From the NCBI GenBank assembly GCA_016793095.1, contig JAEUJQ010000041.1, positions 51,622-115,621 on the forward strand: a DNA stretch of 64,000 nt, read 5' to 3'. Position 1 is the first letter of the stretch; every line of letters begins with the position of its first letter. The stretch is from Myxococcaceae bacterium (GTDB lineage: Bacteria > Myxococcota > Myxococcia > Myxococcales > Myxococcaceae). Positions 45,302-54,289 of the stretch are shown piece by piece. The notes under the pieces are model-generated. The model saw only the letters and a list, made by a program, of their open reading frames with translations. It made no database searches and had not been told where the DNA came from. Both the position numbers and the translations under genes were made by a program.

Positions 45302-48169
45302 ATGTCCCGCCACCCACTGCTGACCGCCGCTCTGCTCGCCGCGGCGCTCCCCGCGTCTGCTGCCGAGTTCTGCGTCTCGTCGGTGCTGTCGCTGCAGAAC
45401 GCCCTCACCACCGCTGGCGGCAACGACGAGGCCGACGTCATCAGGGTCGTCCAGGGCACGTACACGCTGACCGGCCCCCTCACGTTCTCGGGCACCGATG
45501 GGCTGCAGCTCTCGCTGCTGGGTGGCTACGCCGCCGGCTGCTCGACCCGAACCCTCGACCCGAACAACACCATCATCGACGGGGCGGACGTCTCGGGGCG
45601 CTCGGTGTCGCTGCGCCGCTCGAACGTCACGGTCGAGGGCTTCTTCTTCCGGGACCTCAACGGGGGCACCGAGCCGGCCATCTCGCTCGGCTGCAGCCCG
45701 AAGTTCGCCGACCCCATTCTCACCTTCCCGCTGCTGGCCTTCGCGACCCCGACGCTCACCGTGCAGTTCCGTCACAACCGCGTGCAGTCGTCGAGCGGCT
45801 CGTCGGCCCTGCTGCTGGAGACCTCCGGGGACCCGGTGGTGTCGGAGAACGTCTTCACCGGGAACACGGCCAGCTTCGCCACGGTGCAGCTGCAGAACGA
45901 GCCTGGCCGGGTCTGCGTCTTCACGCTGTTGCCGCCGCTCTGCATGGGCGACGTGTCCGTCTCGAATGACGGCGTCGCAACGTTCGCGGGCAACAGCTTC
46001 ATCAACAACGGCACCACGACGCCCGCCATCCGTGCGGCGCTGGTGACTCCGGGCACGACGGTGCGGGTGACGCGGTCGCTCTTCCAGGGCAACGGCACGG
46101 GCGCGCTGGTCGCCGCGAAGCTGTTCCACACGCAGAACCTGCTCGGCCCGGGGCAGGACCTCTCGGTGACGGCGCAGGGCTCGCTCCTGAGCGGCTCCGG
46201 CGGGAACGTCAACGGCACGCAGACGCTCGACGCCAGCTTCCGGCCGACCGCGATGGGGCCGGCCGTCGACGCGGTGCCGCCCGCGGGTACCCCGTCGCGC
46301 GACGCCTACGGTGGCCCCAGGCGCGTCGGCCCGCGCGTCGACATCGGCGCGCTCGAGTCGAGCTTCAACTCCCTGTCCACCACCATCGTGGTGAACACCA
46401 CCAACGACTCGGGGCCGGGCTCGCTGCGGCAGGCCCTCATCGACGCCAACGCCGACGCCGACACCGACCGCATCGTCTTCACCGCGCTGCCCGCGACGTG
46501 CCCTCAGACCATCACGCTGGCGACGCCGCTGCCCGACATCACCCAGAACGTCGTCATCGAGGGCTACACCACGACCCTCTCGGCCGCGCCCAACACGAGC
46601 CCGACGGGCTTCAACGCGACGCTCTGCCTCCGCCTGCGCGGGACGGGCGCGACGCCCACGGTGTCGCACGCGCTGCGGGTGAACACCGGCGCCAACGTGT
46701 CGCTCGAGGTGAGCGGCGTGGCGTTCGAGAACTACGCGACGGCCGCCATCGTGCTCGCGGACGGCACGGGCCACGTCATTCAGGGCAACCAGTTCGGCGG
46801 CGCGATGCCAGCACCGCTCACCGCGCTGCTCCCCAGCGCGCGCGGCATCAGCATGTCGGGGACCGCAGGCGGAGCCCTCATCGGCGGCACTGCGCCCGAA
46901 GACCGGAACGCGTTCGCCGGGGCCACGGCGTCGGCGCTGAACATCGGAGGCGCCGGCGACAACGACGTCATCAACAACCTCATCGGCACCAACCGCGCGG
47001 GCGACGCCGCCATCGCGAACGACGAGGGTGTGCGCATCACGTCACCGAACAACGTGGTGAGAGACAACCGCATCGCAGGCAACACGAACGACGGCGTCTT
47101 CCTCTTCGGTGGCACGGCGACTGGCAACGTGCTGCGAGACAACGTCATCGGCCTGTCGTCGGCGCGGGGCATGCCGCTGGGAAACGGCGGCGCTGGGGTA
47201 CGGCTGGCGACGGCGGCGGCGAACAACTCCATCGTCGCCAACACCATCGGCAACAACGGCGCCTCGGGCGTGCGCATCGAGCCGCTCGCCGGCAACGGCA
47301 ACTTCGTTCGGGACAACACGCTCTTCGCGAACATGGGCATCGAGCTGGACCTCGGCGGACCGGGGCAGACGCCGAATGACCCGGGAGACATCGACGTCGG
47401 CGGCAACCACCTGCAGAACTTCTTCACGCCCACGTCGGCCACGAAGCAGCTCATCCGCGGAGACCCTTCGCTCGAGGTCCGCGGCAGCCTCGACGGACCG
47501 GCGGGCCCGTACCGGGTGCACGTCTACGATGGCTACACGTGTCCGGGAGGGCAGCCAGACAACACGCGCCTGCTCGACGTCGGCGTGCTGCAGAAGACCG
47601 ACGCCGGGCTCGAGAGCTTCAGCCTGCGCGTCGAGGGCGTGCCCGCGGGGACGAGTGGCAACGTGACGATGACCACGACGAACTCGGGGAACAGCACGTC
47701 TGAGTTCAGCCCCTGCGTGGCGTGGACCCAGGTCGTGGTGGACGCTGGGGTGCTCGACGGTGGTGCGATGGGTGGTGGCGCCGCGGGTGGTGGCGCTGCG
47801 GGTGGTGGCGTTGCGGGTGGTGGCGCTGCGGGTGGTGGCGCTGCGGGTGGTGGCGCTGCGGGTGGCGGCCTTGCGGCTGGTGGCTCGGCAACGGCGGGTG
47901 GCTCGGCAACGGCGGGCGGCTCGGCAACGGCGGGCGGCTCGGCAACGGCCGGTGGCTCGGCAACGGCGGGCGGCTCGGCAACGGCGGGCGGCTCGGCAAC
48001 GGCGGGCGGCTCGGCAACGGCGGGCGGCTCGGCAACGGCGGGCGGAGGCGCGGGCGGCGGAACACAGATGCCAGGCGGAGGCTGCGGATGCACGACGACG
48101 AGCCCGGCGGCCCTGTGGCCGTTCGCTCTTCTCATCGCCCTCGTTGCCCGACGCCGATTCGCGCGGTGA
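45302..48169 (+). CDS. MYXO-CTERM secreted parallel beta-helix protein
   Basis: The 955-residue product has a signal peptide (MSRHPLLTAALLAAALPASAAE). A parallel beta-helix repeat region follows (NVNGTQTLDASF, VVNTTNDSGPGSLRQALIDAN, NIGGAGDNDVINNLIG, ITSPNNVVRDNRI and similar), as in choice-of-anchor/right-handed beta-helix proteins. A Gly linker (GGAAGGGAAGG) comes next, then a TAGGSA repeat array. It ends GGGCGCTTTSPAALWPFALLIALVARRRFAR-like: a Cys cluster, hydrophobic helix and Arg-rich end that forms a MYXO-CTERM sorting tail. It should be exposed at or released from the cell surface after processing. It starts at ATG 45302 with GGAG upstream. Confidence 0.87.
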   Translation: MSRHPLLTAALLAAALPASAAEFCVSSVLSLQNALTTAGGNDEADVIRVVQGTYTLTGPLTFSGTDGLQLSLLGGYAAGCSTRTLDPNNTIIDGADVSGRSVSLRRSNVTVEGFFFRDLNGGTEPAISLGCSPKFADPILTFPLLAFATPTLTVQFRHNRVQSSSGSSALLLETSGDPVVSENVFTGNTASFATVQLQNEPGRVCVFTLLPPLCMGDVSVSNDGVATFAGNSFINNGTTTPAIRAALVTPGTTVRVTRSLFQGNGTGALVAAKLFHTQNLLGPGQDLSVTAQGSLLSGSGGNVNGTQTLDASFRPTAMGPAVDAVPPAGTPSRDAYGGPRRVGPRVDIGALESSFNSLSTTIVVNTTNDSGPGSLRQALIDANADADTDRIVFTALPATCPQTITLATPLPDITQNVVIEGYTTTLSAAPNTSPTGFNATLCLRLRGTGATPTVSHALRVNTGANVSLEVSGVAFENYATAAIVLADGTGHVIQGNQFGGAMPAPLTALLPSARGISMSGTAGGALIGGTAPEDRNAFAGATASALNIGGAGDNDVINNLIGTNRAGDAAIANDEGVRITSPNNVVRDNRIAGNTNDGVFLFGGTATGNVLRDNVIGLSSARGMPLGNGGAGVRLATAAANNSIVANTIGNNGASGVRIEPLAGNGNFVRDNTLFANMGIELDLGGPGQTPNDPGDIDVGGNHLQNFFTPTSATKQLIRGDPSLEVRGSLDGPAGPYRVHVYDGYTCPGGQPDNTRLLDVGVLQKTDAGLESFSLRVEGVPAGTSGNVTMTTTNSGNSTSEFSPCVAWTQVVVDAGVLDGGAMGGGAAGGGAAGGGVAGGGAAGGGAAGGGAAGGGLAAGGSATAGGSATAGGSATAGGSATAGGSATAGGSATAGGSATAGGSATAGGSATAGGGAGGGTQMPGGGCGCTTTSPAALWPFALLIALVARRRFAR

Positions 48170-48322
48170 GACCAGCGCCATCGGCTTTGCTCGGCAGCCT
48201 GGTTCACGAGCGCCCCGACTCCTGCTTGAGGGACCAGCGTCGCCCACCTGGACGGCACCTGAGTCCAGTGACAGCCGCGAGCCGATGACCATGCCGTCCG
48301 GCATCAGCCGTGGCACACTCAG

Positions 48323-50167
48323 GTGGCCGTGCCTCCTTCCATCGGCATCGACCTCGGCACCACGAACTGCGCCGTCGCGACGGTCGTGAAGGGCCAGCCG
48401 CGCCTCATCGAGCGCGCGACCGGCCAGCGGCTCCTGCCGTCGCTCGTCGGCATCAGGGAGGACGGCGCCCGCGTGGTTGGAGAAGAGGCGCGGCTCCTGA
48501 TGGAGACGATGCCCGAGGCGGTCGCCCACGCCACCAAGCGCTTCATCGGCCAGCGGTGGACGCCAGAGCTCGCCGCCAGGGCGCGGCTCCTCTACCCCTA
48601 CCAGCTCGTCGCTGGCCCTCACGATGACGTGCGCGTGAAGCTCGCGGGCCAGGCGCTCCCCATCTCGCAAATCTCAGCCATGCTCCTGTCCGAGCTGCGC
48701 CTCGACGCCGAGGAGTTCTTCGACCGCGAGGTGACCCAGGCCGTCATCACCGTGCCGGCGAACTTCACCGACGCCCAGCGCGCGGCGACGAGGGAAGCAG
48801 CGGAGATCGCGGGCCTCAAGGTGCTCCGGCTCGTCAACGAGCCTACCGCCGCCGCGATGGCCTTCGGGCTCGCCCACGGCTTCAGCGGTAACGCCCTCGT
48901 CTTTGACCTCGGTGGAGGCACCTTCGACGTCTCGGTGCTGCGCATCGACAAGGGCGTCTTCGAGGTGCTGGCGACGGCGGGCGACCCGTACTTCGGTGGG
49001 GACGACTTCGACAACGTGCTGGTGCAGTGGCTGCTCGGCCATGTCACCGACGAGCCCTCACGCGAGCGCCTCACGAAAGACCGGGCCGCCGTCCAGCAGC
49101 TCAAGCTCGTGGCCGAGCACGCCAAGTGCGAGGTGTCGCAGGCCATGTTCGCCCGCATCAGCACCGTGCTGATGCCCGACTCGAAGCAGGGCGGCATTCC
49201 GCTCGAGTCGATGCTGACGCGCACGTTCTTCGAGAACCTCGTACGACCGAAGACCGAGTACGCGCTGAAGATCGTCGAGCAGGCCCTGAACGAAGCGAAC
49301 CTCGATCAGAGCCAGGTCGACAGCGTGCTGCTGGTCGGGGGGATGACGCGTGTGCCGCTGCTCCGGCAGCTCGTCGCGGCGCACTTCCGCAAGGAGCCGG
49401 ACGTGCGGGTCGATCCAGACGAGGCGGTCGCGCTGGGGGCTGCGATTCATGCCGCCGAGCTGGTCGAGAAGGGCGGCAAGACGCTGCTGCTCGACGTCGT
49501 CGGCTCGACCCTCGGCGTCCAGGTGGCCGGTGGGCTGGTGAAGCCGCTGATCAGCCGCAACACGATGCTCCCCTGCAGCTCGACCGAGATCTTCTACCCC
49601 GGCCGGGACGGGCAGACGGTGGTGCGGGTGCCGGTCGTTCAGGGCGAGAGCGCCCGCGCCGTCGAGAACGTGCGCCTCGGGGAGCTGGCGCTCGAAGACC
49701 TCGCGGAGACGCTGCGCCGTGAGCACGAGCTGCACGTCACCTTCTCGCTCGACACCGAGGGCCAGCTCGCCGTCTCCGTGACCGATCAGCACTCAGGTCA
49801 GGTCAAGGCCGTGACGATCGACCAGCGCACCAACCTGGGTGGTGCGGAGACGACGGCCCTCGCTCAGCGCGAGACCGCCCACCGGAAGGCTCAGCAATCG
49901 GCAGACCCGGCCGAGCGACGCGCCACGCGGCATGCGCGCCGGGCCCTGCATGGGGTCCTCGTCTCCCTCCGTCGGCTGCAGCGAGAGCTGTTCCACGTCG
50001 CGAAGGAGGCCGATCAGGCGGAGGCGAAGGCCGTCGCGGTGACCCTCGCCGAGGCCATCAAGGCCGGCGACGAGGTCGAGCGAACGGGGTCGCGCGAGGA
50101 GATCGAGAAGGTCACCACGAGGCTCGTGCTGGCGCTCCAGCACCTGAGCGGCTCGCAGACCGGCTGA
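48323..50167 (+). CDS. Hsp70/DnaK-family chaperone
   Basis: The 614-residue product has the Hsp70 ATPase: phosphate-1 motif GIDLGTTNCAVA, GFSGNALVFDLGGGTFDVSVL, DPYFGGDDFDN and the adenosine motif LLVGGMTRVPLLRQ. The substrate-binding domain is reduced: after about residue 380 the sequence (LLDVVGSTLGVQVAGGLVKPLISRN) is followed by a shorter, charged helix-rich tail without the typical DnaK C-terminal end. It may be a specialised partner chaperone rather than the housekeeping DnaK. GTG 48323 or GTG 48329 are both possible starts. No DnaJ or GrpE gene is adjacent. Confidence 0.88.
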   Translation: MAVPPSIGIDLGTTNCAVATVVKGQPRLIERATGQRLLPSLVGIREDGARVVGEEARLLMETMPEAVAHATKRFIGQRWTPELAARARLLYPYQLVAGPHDDVRVKLAGQALPISQISAMLLSELRLDAEEFFDREVTQAVITVPANFTDAQRAATREAAEIAGLKVLRLVNEPTAAAMAFGLAHGFSGNALVFDLGGGTFDVSVLRIDKGVFEVLATAGDPYFGGDDFDNVLVQWLLGHVTDEPSRERLTKDRAAVQQLKLVAEHAKCEVSQAMFARISTVLMPDSKQGGIPLESMLTRTFFENLVRPKTEYALKIVEQALNEANLDQSQVDSVLLVGGMTRVPLLRQLVAAHFRKEPDVRVDPDEAVALGAAIHAAELVEKGGKTLLLDVVGSTLGVQVAGGLVKPLISRNTMLPCSSTEIFYPGRDGQTVVRVPVVQGESARAVENVRLGELALEDLAETLRREHELHVTFSLDTEGQLAVSVTDQHSGQVKAVTIDQRTNLGGAETTALAQRETAHRKAQQSADPAERRATRHARRALHGVLVSLRRLQRELFHVAKEADQAEAKAVAVTLAEAIKAGDEVERTGSREEIEKVTTRLVLALQHLSGSQTG

Positions 50168-50172
50168 GCGCG

Positions 50173-50733
50173 TCACCTCGAGACGTCGAGCTCGAGCACC
50201 CGGCGACGGCTGTTGGCGTACCAGAGGAAGACGGTCACCGGACCGGCCTCGTCGCAGCGGAAGCGCAGCTGGTCATTCCCGATGGACGTCATGACGCAGC
50301 GCCGGTGGCTGCCGGGCGAGACCTTCTCGAGCCCGCCGGGGCCCTGGACGACGAAGTCGACAGCTCTGGGTACCTCAAAGCCGTGCTCGCCATCCCACGT
50401 GAAGAGGGAGGCCCCGGCGTCCAGCGCCGGAGCGCGCGCCGCCTGTCGCGCGGCGACCTCGACCTGCAGGCCGCGAAACGCGACGCCGTACCAGAGCGCG
50501 ACCGTCACCGTGCCGGGCTTCCTGGCGGTGAGGAGCAGCGCGCCGCCCTTGTCCGACTGCACCTCGCACACGGCGGGGTCGCTCGCGGCGAGGCGGCTCG
50601 GGGGCTTCGTCAGCACCAGCCGCGCGACCTGCCCTTCGACGAGCTTCACGGCCGAGCGCTCGTCCCACGTGAGGGTGGCGACGCCCGCGTCGGGGGCCGC
50701 TTGCAGAAGCGTGATCAGCAGCGAAGCCAGCAT
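50173..50733 (-). CDS. Exported protein with pilus/secretin N-terminal-like domain
   Basis: The 186-residue product has a short signal peptide (MLASLLITLLQAAPDAG). VKLVEGQVARLVLTKPPSRLAASDP, followed by a GTVTVALW strand, is the pattern of the N-terminal domain found before secretins such as CpaC (pilus assembly). No secretin domain follows. The C-terminal half (FVVQGPGGLEKVSPG, FRCDEAGPVTVFLWY) is a second, similar beta domain. It ends LELDVSR. Role unknown; cell envelope location is likely. It converges on the Hsp70 gene (5-bp gap) and is divergent from the sigma factor. Confidence 0.6.
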   Translation of the reverse strand: MLASLLITLLQAAPDAGVATLTWDERSAVKLVEGQVARLVLTKPPSRLAASDPAVCEVQSDKGGALLLTARKPGTVTVALWYGVAFRGLQVEVAARQAARAPALDAGASLFTWDGEHGFEVPRAVDFVVQGPGGLEKVSPGSHRRCVMTSIGNDQLRFRCDEAGPVTVFLWYANSRRRVLELDVSR

Positions 50734-50870
50734 GGTGATGTCGTAGCCTGACGGCCGTCGCGCAACGAGATTCGTGGTGCCACACCGACACCCACATCTG
50801 GCACTCGTTCCCCTTCGCGAACGATTTTCTTGCCGAATTTCGACCCGACAACCGGCTGGATTCGCTGTGG

Positions 50871-51398
50871 ATGCCCGGAATCCCGTCGCTGGTGTCTAAG
50901 GCCTCTGTGACTGCGACCCCAGCCGCGGCCGACCTCTACCAACGCTACGGCGCGCTCGTGCTGCGTCGGGCCCGCGCGCTCTTGAACGACGAGCAGGCGG
51001 CGCGAGACGCGACCCACGACGTCTTCGTGAAGGTGCTCTCGTCGCTCGAGGCGTTTCGCCATGAGGCCTCGCCGGTGACGTGGCTGTACCGGGCCACCAC
51101 GAACCACTGCCTCAACGTGCTGCGCGACCAGTCGCGGCGGGGACGGGTGGTGCCGCTGCTGCGCGCGCTGCCTCCCGACGCGGCTCCTTCGCTCGACGAG
51201 CGGCTGTCGCTGACGACGGTGCTGGCGCGGGTGCCCGACGAGCTGCGGGAGATCGCCGTCTATTACTACCTCGACCAGATGAGCCACGAGGAGATCGCCC
51301 GCCTCACGGGGCTGTCCCGCCGCACCATCGGCAACCGGCTCGTCGAGTTCCACGCCGCCGCGAAGCTCGCCGCCGACGCGAAGGAGGCCGTGCGATGA
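50871..51398 (+). CDS. ECF-type RNA polymerase sigma factor
   Basis: The 175-residue product has sigma region 2 (DLYQRYGALVLRRARALLNDEQAARDATHDVFVKV, conserved -10 binding) and region 4 (MSHEEIARLTGLSRRTIGNRLVEF, -35 binding). It lacks regions 1 and 3, as in ECF sigma factors. Start choice is uncertain: ATG 50871 or GTG 50907. The stop overlaps the next start by ATGA, so the downstream zinc-finger/FHA protein is coupled and likely regulates it as an anti-sigma factor. No recognised ECF-type consensus precedes it. Confidence 0.9.
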   Translation: MPGIPSLVSKASVTATPAAADLYQRYGALVLRRARALLNDEQAARDATHDVFVKVLSSLEAFRHEASPVTWLYRATTNHCLNVLRDQSRRGRVVPLLRALPPDAAPSLDERLSLTTVLARVPDELREIAVYYYLDQMSHEEIARLTGLSRRTIGNRLVEFHAAAKLAADAKEAVR

Positions 51399-53143
51399 AC
51401 GTCCCCCTCACCCGCCGCAGCGTCGAGTGCGTCTCGGACCTCACCATCGACCGCTGGCTGCTCGGCGAGACGCCGGGCTCCGACGAGGCCCGCCGCCTCG
51501 AGCAGCACATGCAACGGTGCGCGGTGTGCGCAGCCCGCCTCGGCTCGCTCCGCAACCTGTACTCGAACCAGCCCGACCCTGTGGCCACCACCACCGCGCG
51601 GGCACTCGAGGCGCCGCCCCGACCGTCGCCCGCCGAGACCGGCGTGCTGCAGGTCATCGTGATGCGCGATGGGCTGCTGGTGGGCACCGAGTACTTCACC
51701 CCCGGCCGGTGGGTCGTCGGTAGCGCGCCCGGCGCCGATCTCACCCTCATCGACGGGCCGCTCGGCCGCCACGCGGCGCTCACCTTCCACGCCGGCACGG
51801 TCGGCCTCGAGGCGCGGGAAGGCGTCGTCTTCGTCAACGGCGTGCGGCTGCAGCGCGCCGAGGTGCGGCCCATCGACGAGGTGTGGGTCGGGCCCTACGC
51901 CCTGCGCGTGCGCGTCATCACCGAGCGGTGGAGCTGGCCCGCGATGGTGACGCAGCCTCTCCCGGCGCCGCCTCAGGCGGGGCCCACCATCGTCGAGCCC
52001 CCCACCCCGCAGGACACGCGGCTCGAGGTCTCGATGTGGTGGGGTGACACGCGCGTCTCCACCTGCTGCGCGACCGACCGGCTGACCGCCGGCGACGTCG
52101 CCGCCCTGGGCTTCGAGCGTCCCGTGCTGGCTTCTCGCGGCGCGCTCGGCCGCTGGGACGTCACCACGCCCTCCGGAGCGCTGACGCTCTCGCTCCACGA
52201 GGCCACCGCCGTCGAGCACGGCACGCTCAAGCTGCTCCTCAAGGTGACCGGCGCTCCTGCGGCCCTGGGCCGTGCGCCCTCCCGCGAGCGCCTCTTCCCG
52301 GCGGTGCTGCTCTCGACGCTCGTCGCGTCCGCGGCCCTGCTCGTCTCGATGCCCGAGCGCACCGACGACGAAGACTTCAGCCCGCGCCCGCTGCCCGCCG
52401 TCACGATTCACGTCACCCCGCCCGCGCCGAAGCCGCCCACGCCGCAGCCCGCGTCCGCGCCCGACCCGACCTCACCTCCAGCCGTCGCCGCGAAGGCGTC
52501 CCCACGCCACCAGCGCGCCTCTCCACCACCGCCGAAGAACCGCTTCGAGGCGCTCGACCGCGTGATGCGCTCGGCCACCTCGGCCACCGCCGCGCTCACG
52601 AAGCTCGGCAGCCCGGGGGCGAGGTCGCGCCGCGGTCCGGCCGGTCCGCTGGTCGCGATGCCCGGCGTCGGTGCGCCGCTGCTGGCGGTCGGCGTCGGTA
52701 CGCACGACAGCACCGTCGGACGGGCCGGCGCTCGCCTGGGCGGCGACATGCGCGGCGGCGGCTATGGCCGCGAGGGCAAGGTCGGCGGCCTCGTCGTCGG
52801 CCCCGTGCGCCCAGCCGGCCTCTCGCTCCCGAAGAAGGACGGCGGCCACGTCGACCGTGACGCCGTCGCGAAGGTCATCGCCGAGCACCTGCAGGAGGTG
52901 CAGCGCTGCTACGAGGCGTCGATGCTCCTCGAGGGCTCGTCCGGTGGCCGGCTCCTCGTGGAGTGGACGATCGCGCCGAGCGGCGCCGTCGCGCAGGCGA
53001 AGGTGGCCTCGACCTCCCTCAAGCAGGCCTCGGTGCCGCAGTGCGTCCTCACGGCGCTGCGCCGCTGGGCTTTCCCGAAGCCGAAGGGCGGGAACGTCGT
53101 CGTCAGCTACCCGTTCGTCTTCCAGTCCTCGTCGTTCCGGTGA
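51395..53143 (+). CDS. Zinc-finger/FHA-like/TM/AgmX C-terminal protein, putative anti-sigma
   Basis: The 582-residue product combines several parts. First comes a zinc anti-sigma-like finger, H38-x3-C42-x2-C45. An FHA-like beta domain follows, about residues 86-175 (FTPGRWVVGSAPGADLTLIDG with GPLGRHA). A transmembrane helix lies near 300-318 (LFPAVLLSTLVASAALLVSM), then a Pro-rich periplasmic stretch (PAPKPPTPQPASAPDP). A Gly-rich segment leads to an AgmX/PglI-like TonB-type C-terminus (about 485-582: LQEVQRCYEASML, RLLVEWTIAPSG, RRWAFPKP). The finger and overlap with the sigma gene suggest it holds the sigma factor at the membrane; the C-terminus could sense envelope or gliding-motor state. 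This fusion is unusual. Confidence 0.75.
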   Translation: MNVPLTRRSVECVSDLTIDRWLLGETPGSDEARRLEQHMQRCAVCAARLGSLRNLYSNQPDPVATTTARALEAPPRPSPAETGVLQVIVMRDGLLVGTEYFTPGRWVVGSAPGADLTLIDGPLGRHAALTFHAGTVGLEAREGVVFVNGVRLQRAEVRPIDEVWVGPYALRVRVITERWSWPAMVTQPLPAPPQAGPTIVEPPTPQDTRLEVSMWWGDTRVSTCCATDRLTAGDVAALGFERPVLASRGALGRWDVTTPSGALTLSLHEATAVEHGTLKLLLKVTGAPAALGRAPSRERLFPAVLLSTLVASAALLVSMPERTDDEDFSPRPLPAVTIHVTPPAPKPPTPQPASAPDPTSPPAVAAKASPRHQRASPPPPKNRFEALDRVMRSATSATAALTKLGSPGARSRRGPAGPLVAMPGVGAPLLAVGVGTHDSTVGRAGARLGGDMRGGGYGREGKVGGLVVGPVRPAGLSLPKKDGGHVDRDAVAKVIAEHLQEVQRCYEASMLLEGSSGGRLLVEWTIAPSGAVAQAKVASTSLKQASVPQCVLTALRRWAFPKPKGGNVVVSYPFVFQSSSFR

Positions 53144-53194
53144 GCCCGCGACCCGAGCGTCTGCCCCCACGCGCTGGCTGCCCCTGCTGACGTG

Positions 53195-53220
53195 CTCGGC
53201 CGGGAGCCTGGCTCGCCGAG
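53195..53220. terminator. Weak hairpin between convergent genes
   Basis: CTCGGC (53195-53200) and GCCGAG (53215-53220) pair around a 14-base loop in the 135-bp space between two converging genes. No T-run. An 11-bp direct repeat (cgcagaggcgc, 53247-53257 and 53263-53273) lies next to it. Confidence 0.3.
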
Positions 53221-53278
53221 ACGCTGGGGCTCGCTCGGTTCAGGCGCGCAGAGGCGCAAGGCCGCAGAGGCGCTGGCT

Positions 53279-54190
53279 TCACGCGAGCGTCAGGAGCCGC
53301 TCCATCACCTTCGCGAGCACCGGCGCGCACGACACCCGCTCGAGCGGAAACGTGAGGCCCTTCGGCATCGGCACGCTGTCACTCACCACCACCCTCGCGA
53401 GCGGCACCTTCGCCAGGCGCTCGTTCGCCGGACCCACGAAGAGCCCGTGCGAGGCCACCACCGTCACCGGCCCCTGCGCGCCCTCCTCGAGCACCGCCTG
53501 CGCCGCCGCCGCCAGCGTGCCGCCGGTGCTGATCATGTCGTCCACCAGCACCGGGTGTTTGCCTTTGACGTCGCCCACCACGCCCTGCGCCTTCACGTCC
53601 GCGCCCGACAACCGCTGCTTGTGCACGACCGCCACCGGCAGACCGAGCGGCCGCGCGAACGCCTCGGCGCGCTTCACGGCTCCGAGGTCCGGCGAGATGA
53701 CGACCGCGTTCGGTGGCAGCCGCGTCTTCAGGTGCTCCGTCAGCGCGGGAATCGCCGAGGCGTGCTCGACGGGCAACGGGAAGCAGCCCTCCACGGCCCG
53801 CGAGTGCAGGTCGAGGCACACCAGCCGCTCGAGGTGCGCGCTGCCGAGCAGGTCGGCGACGACGCGTGCGCCCAACGGCTCCCGGCCCACCTCCCGTCGG
53901 TCCTGCCGGGCATACCCCAGGTACGGCACCACCGCCGTCACCGACGACGCCCCAGAGCGGCGGCACGCGTCGGCGATGAGCGCCAGCTCGAGCAGGTGCT
54001 CACCCACCGGCGCGCTGAGCGACTGCACCACGAAGACCTCCGCCCCCCGCACGTGGTCGTGCAGATCCACGTCACACTCCCCGTCGGGGAAGCGCTCCAC
54101 CGTGCAGCGGCCGAGCGTGGTGCCGAGCGTCGCTGCGACGTCCGCCGCGAGCGCCGGGTGAGACGAGCCAGAGAGGAGCACGCTGCGCAT
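53279..54190 (-). CDS. prs: Ribose-phosphate pyrophosphokinase
   Basis: The 303-residue product matches Prs: ERFPDGECDVDLHD, RSGASSVTAVVPYLGYARQDRRE, the ATP/ribose-5-phosphate region DLHSRAVEGCF and the PRPP-binding loop VLVDDMISTGGTL. It makes PRPP for nucleotide, NAD and histidine biosynthesis. The sequence is shorter and more divergent than housekeeping Prs (about 315 residues, with EGR repeats), so it may be a second copy. ATG 54190 is 100 bp from the divergent kinase start; the space holds both promoters. Confidence 0.88.
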   Translation of the reverse strand: MRSVLLSGSSHPALAADVAATLGTTLGRCTVERFPDGECDVDLHDHVRGAEVFVVQSLSAPVGEHLLELALIADACRRSGASSVTAVVPYLGYARQDRREVGREPLGARVVADLLGSAHLERLVCLDLHSRAVEGCFPLPVEHASAIPALTEHLKTRLPPNAVVISPDLGAVKRAEAFARPLGLPVAVVHKQRLSGADVKAQGVVGDVKGKHPVLVDDMISTGGTLAAAAQAVLEEGAQGPVTVVASHGLFVGPANERLAKVPLARVVVSDSVPMPKGLTFPLERVSCAPVLAKVMERLLTLA

Positions 54191-54289
54191 GCGCGCGTTG
54201 TGGCAGCCGGCCGCGCACGAGTCGAGCACCTCGCGCGAAGCGACTTGAGCGAGGGCACGCCGCGCGGGCGTGCTACACCCTCGCCTCGC

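Noticed and set aside
48170..48322. tRNA or other RNA gene between the beta-helix gene and Hsp70
   Set aside because: No cloverleaf or conserved structure could be found; the region looks like a simple spacer.
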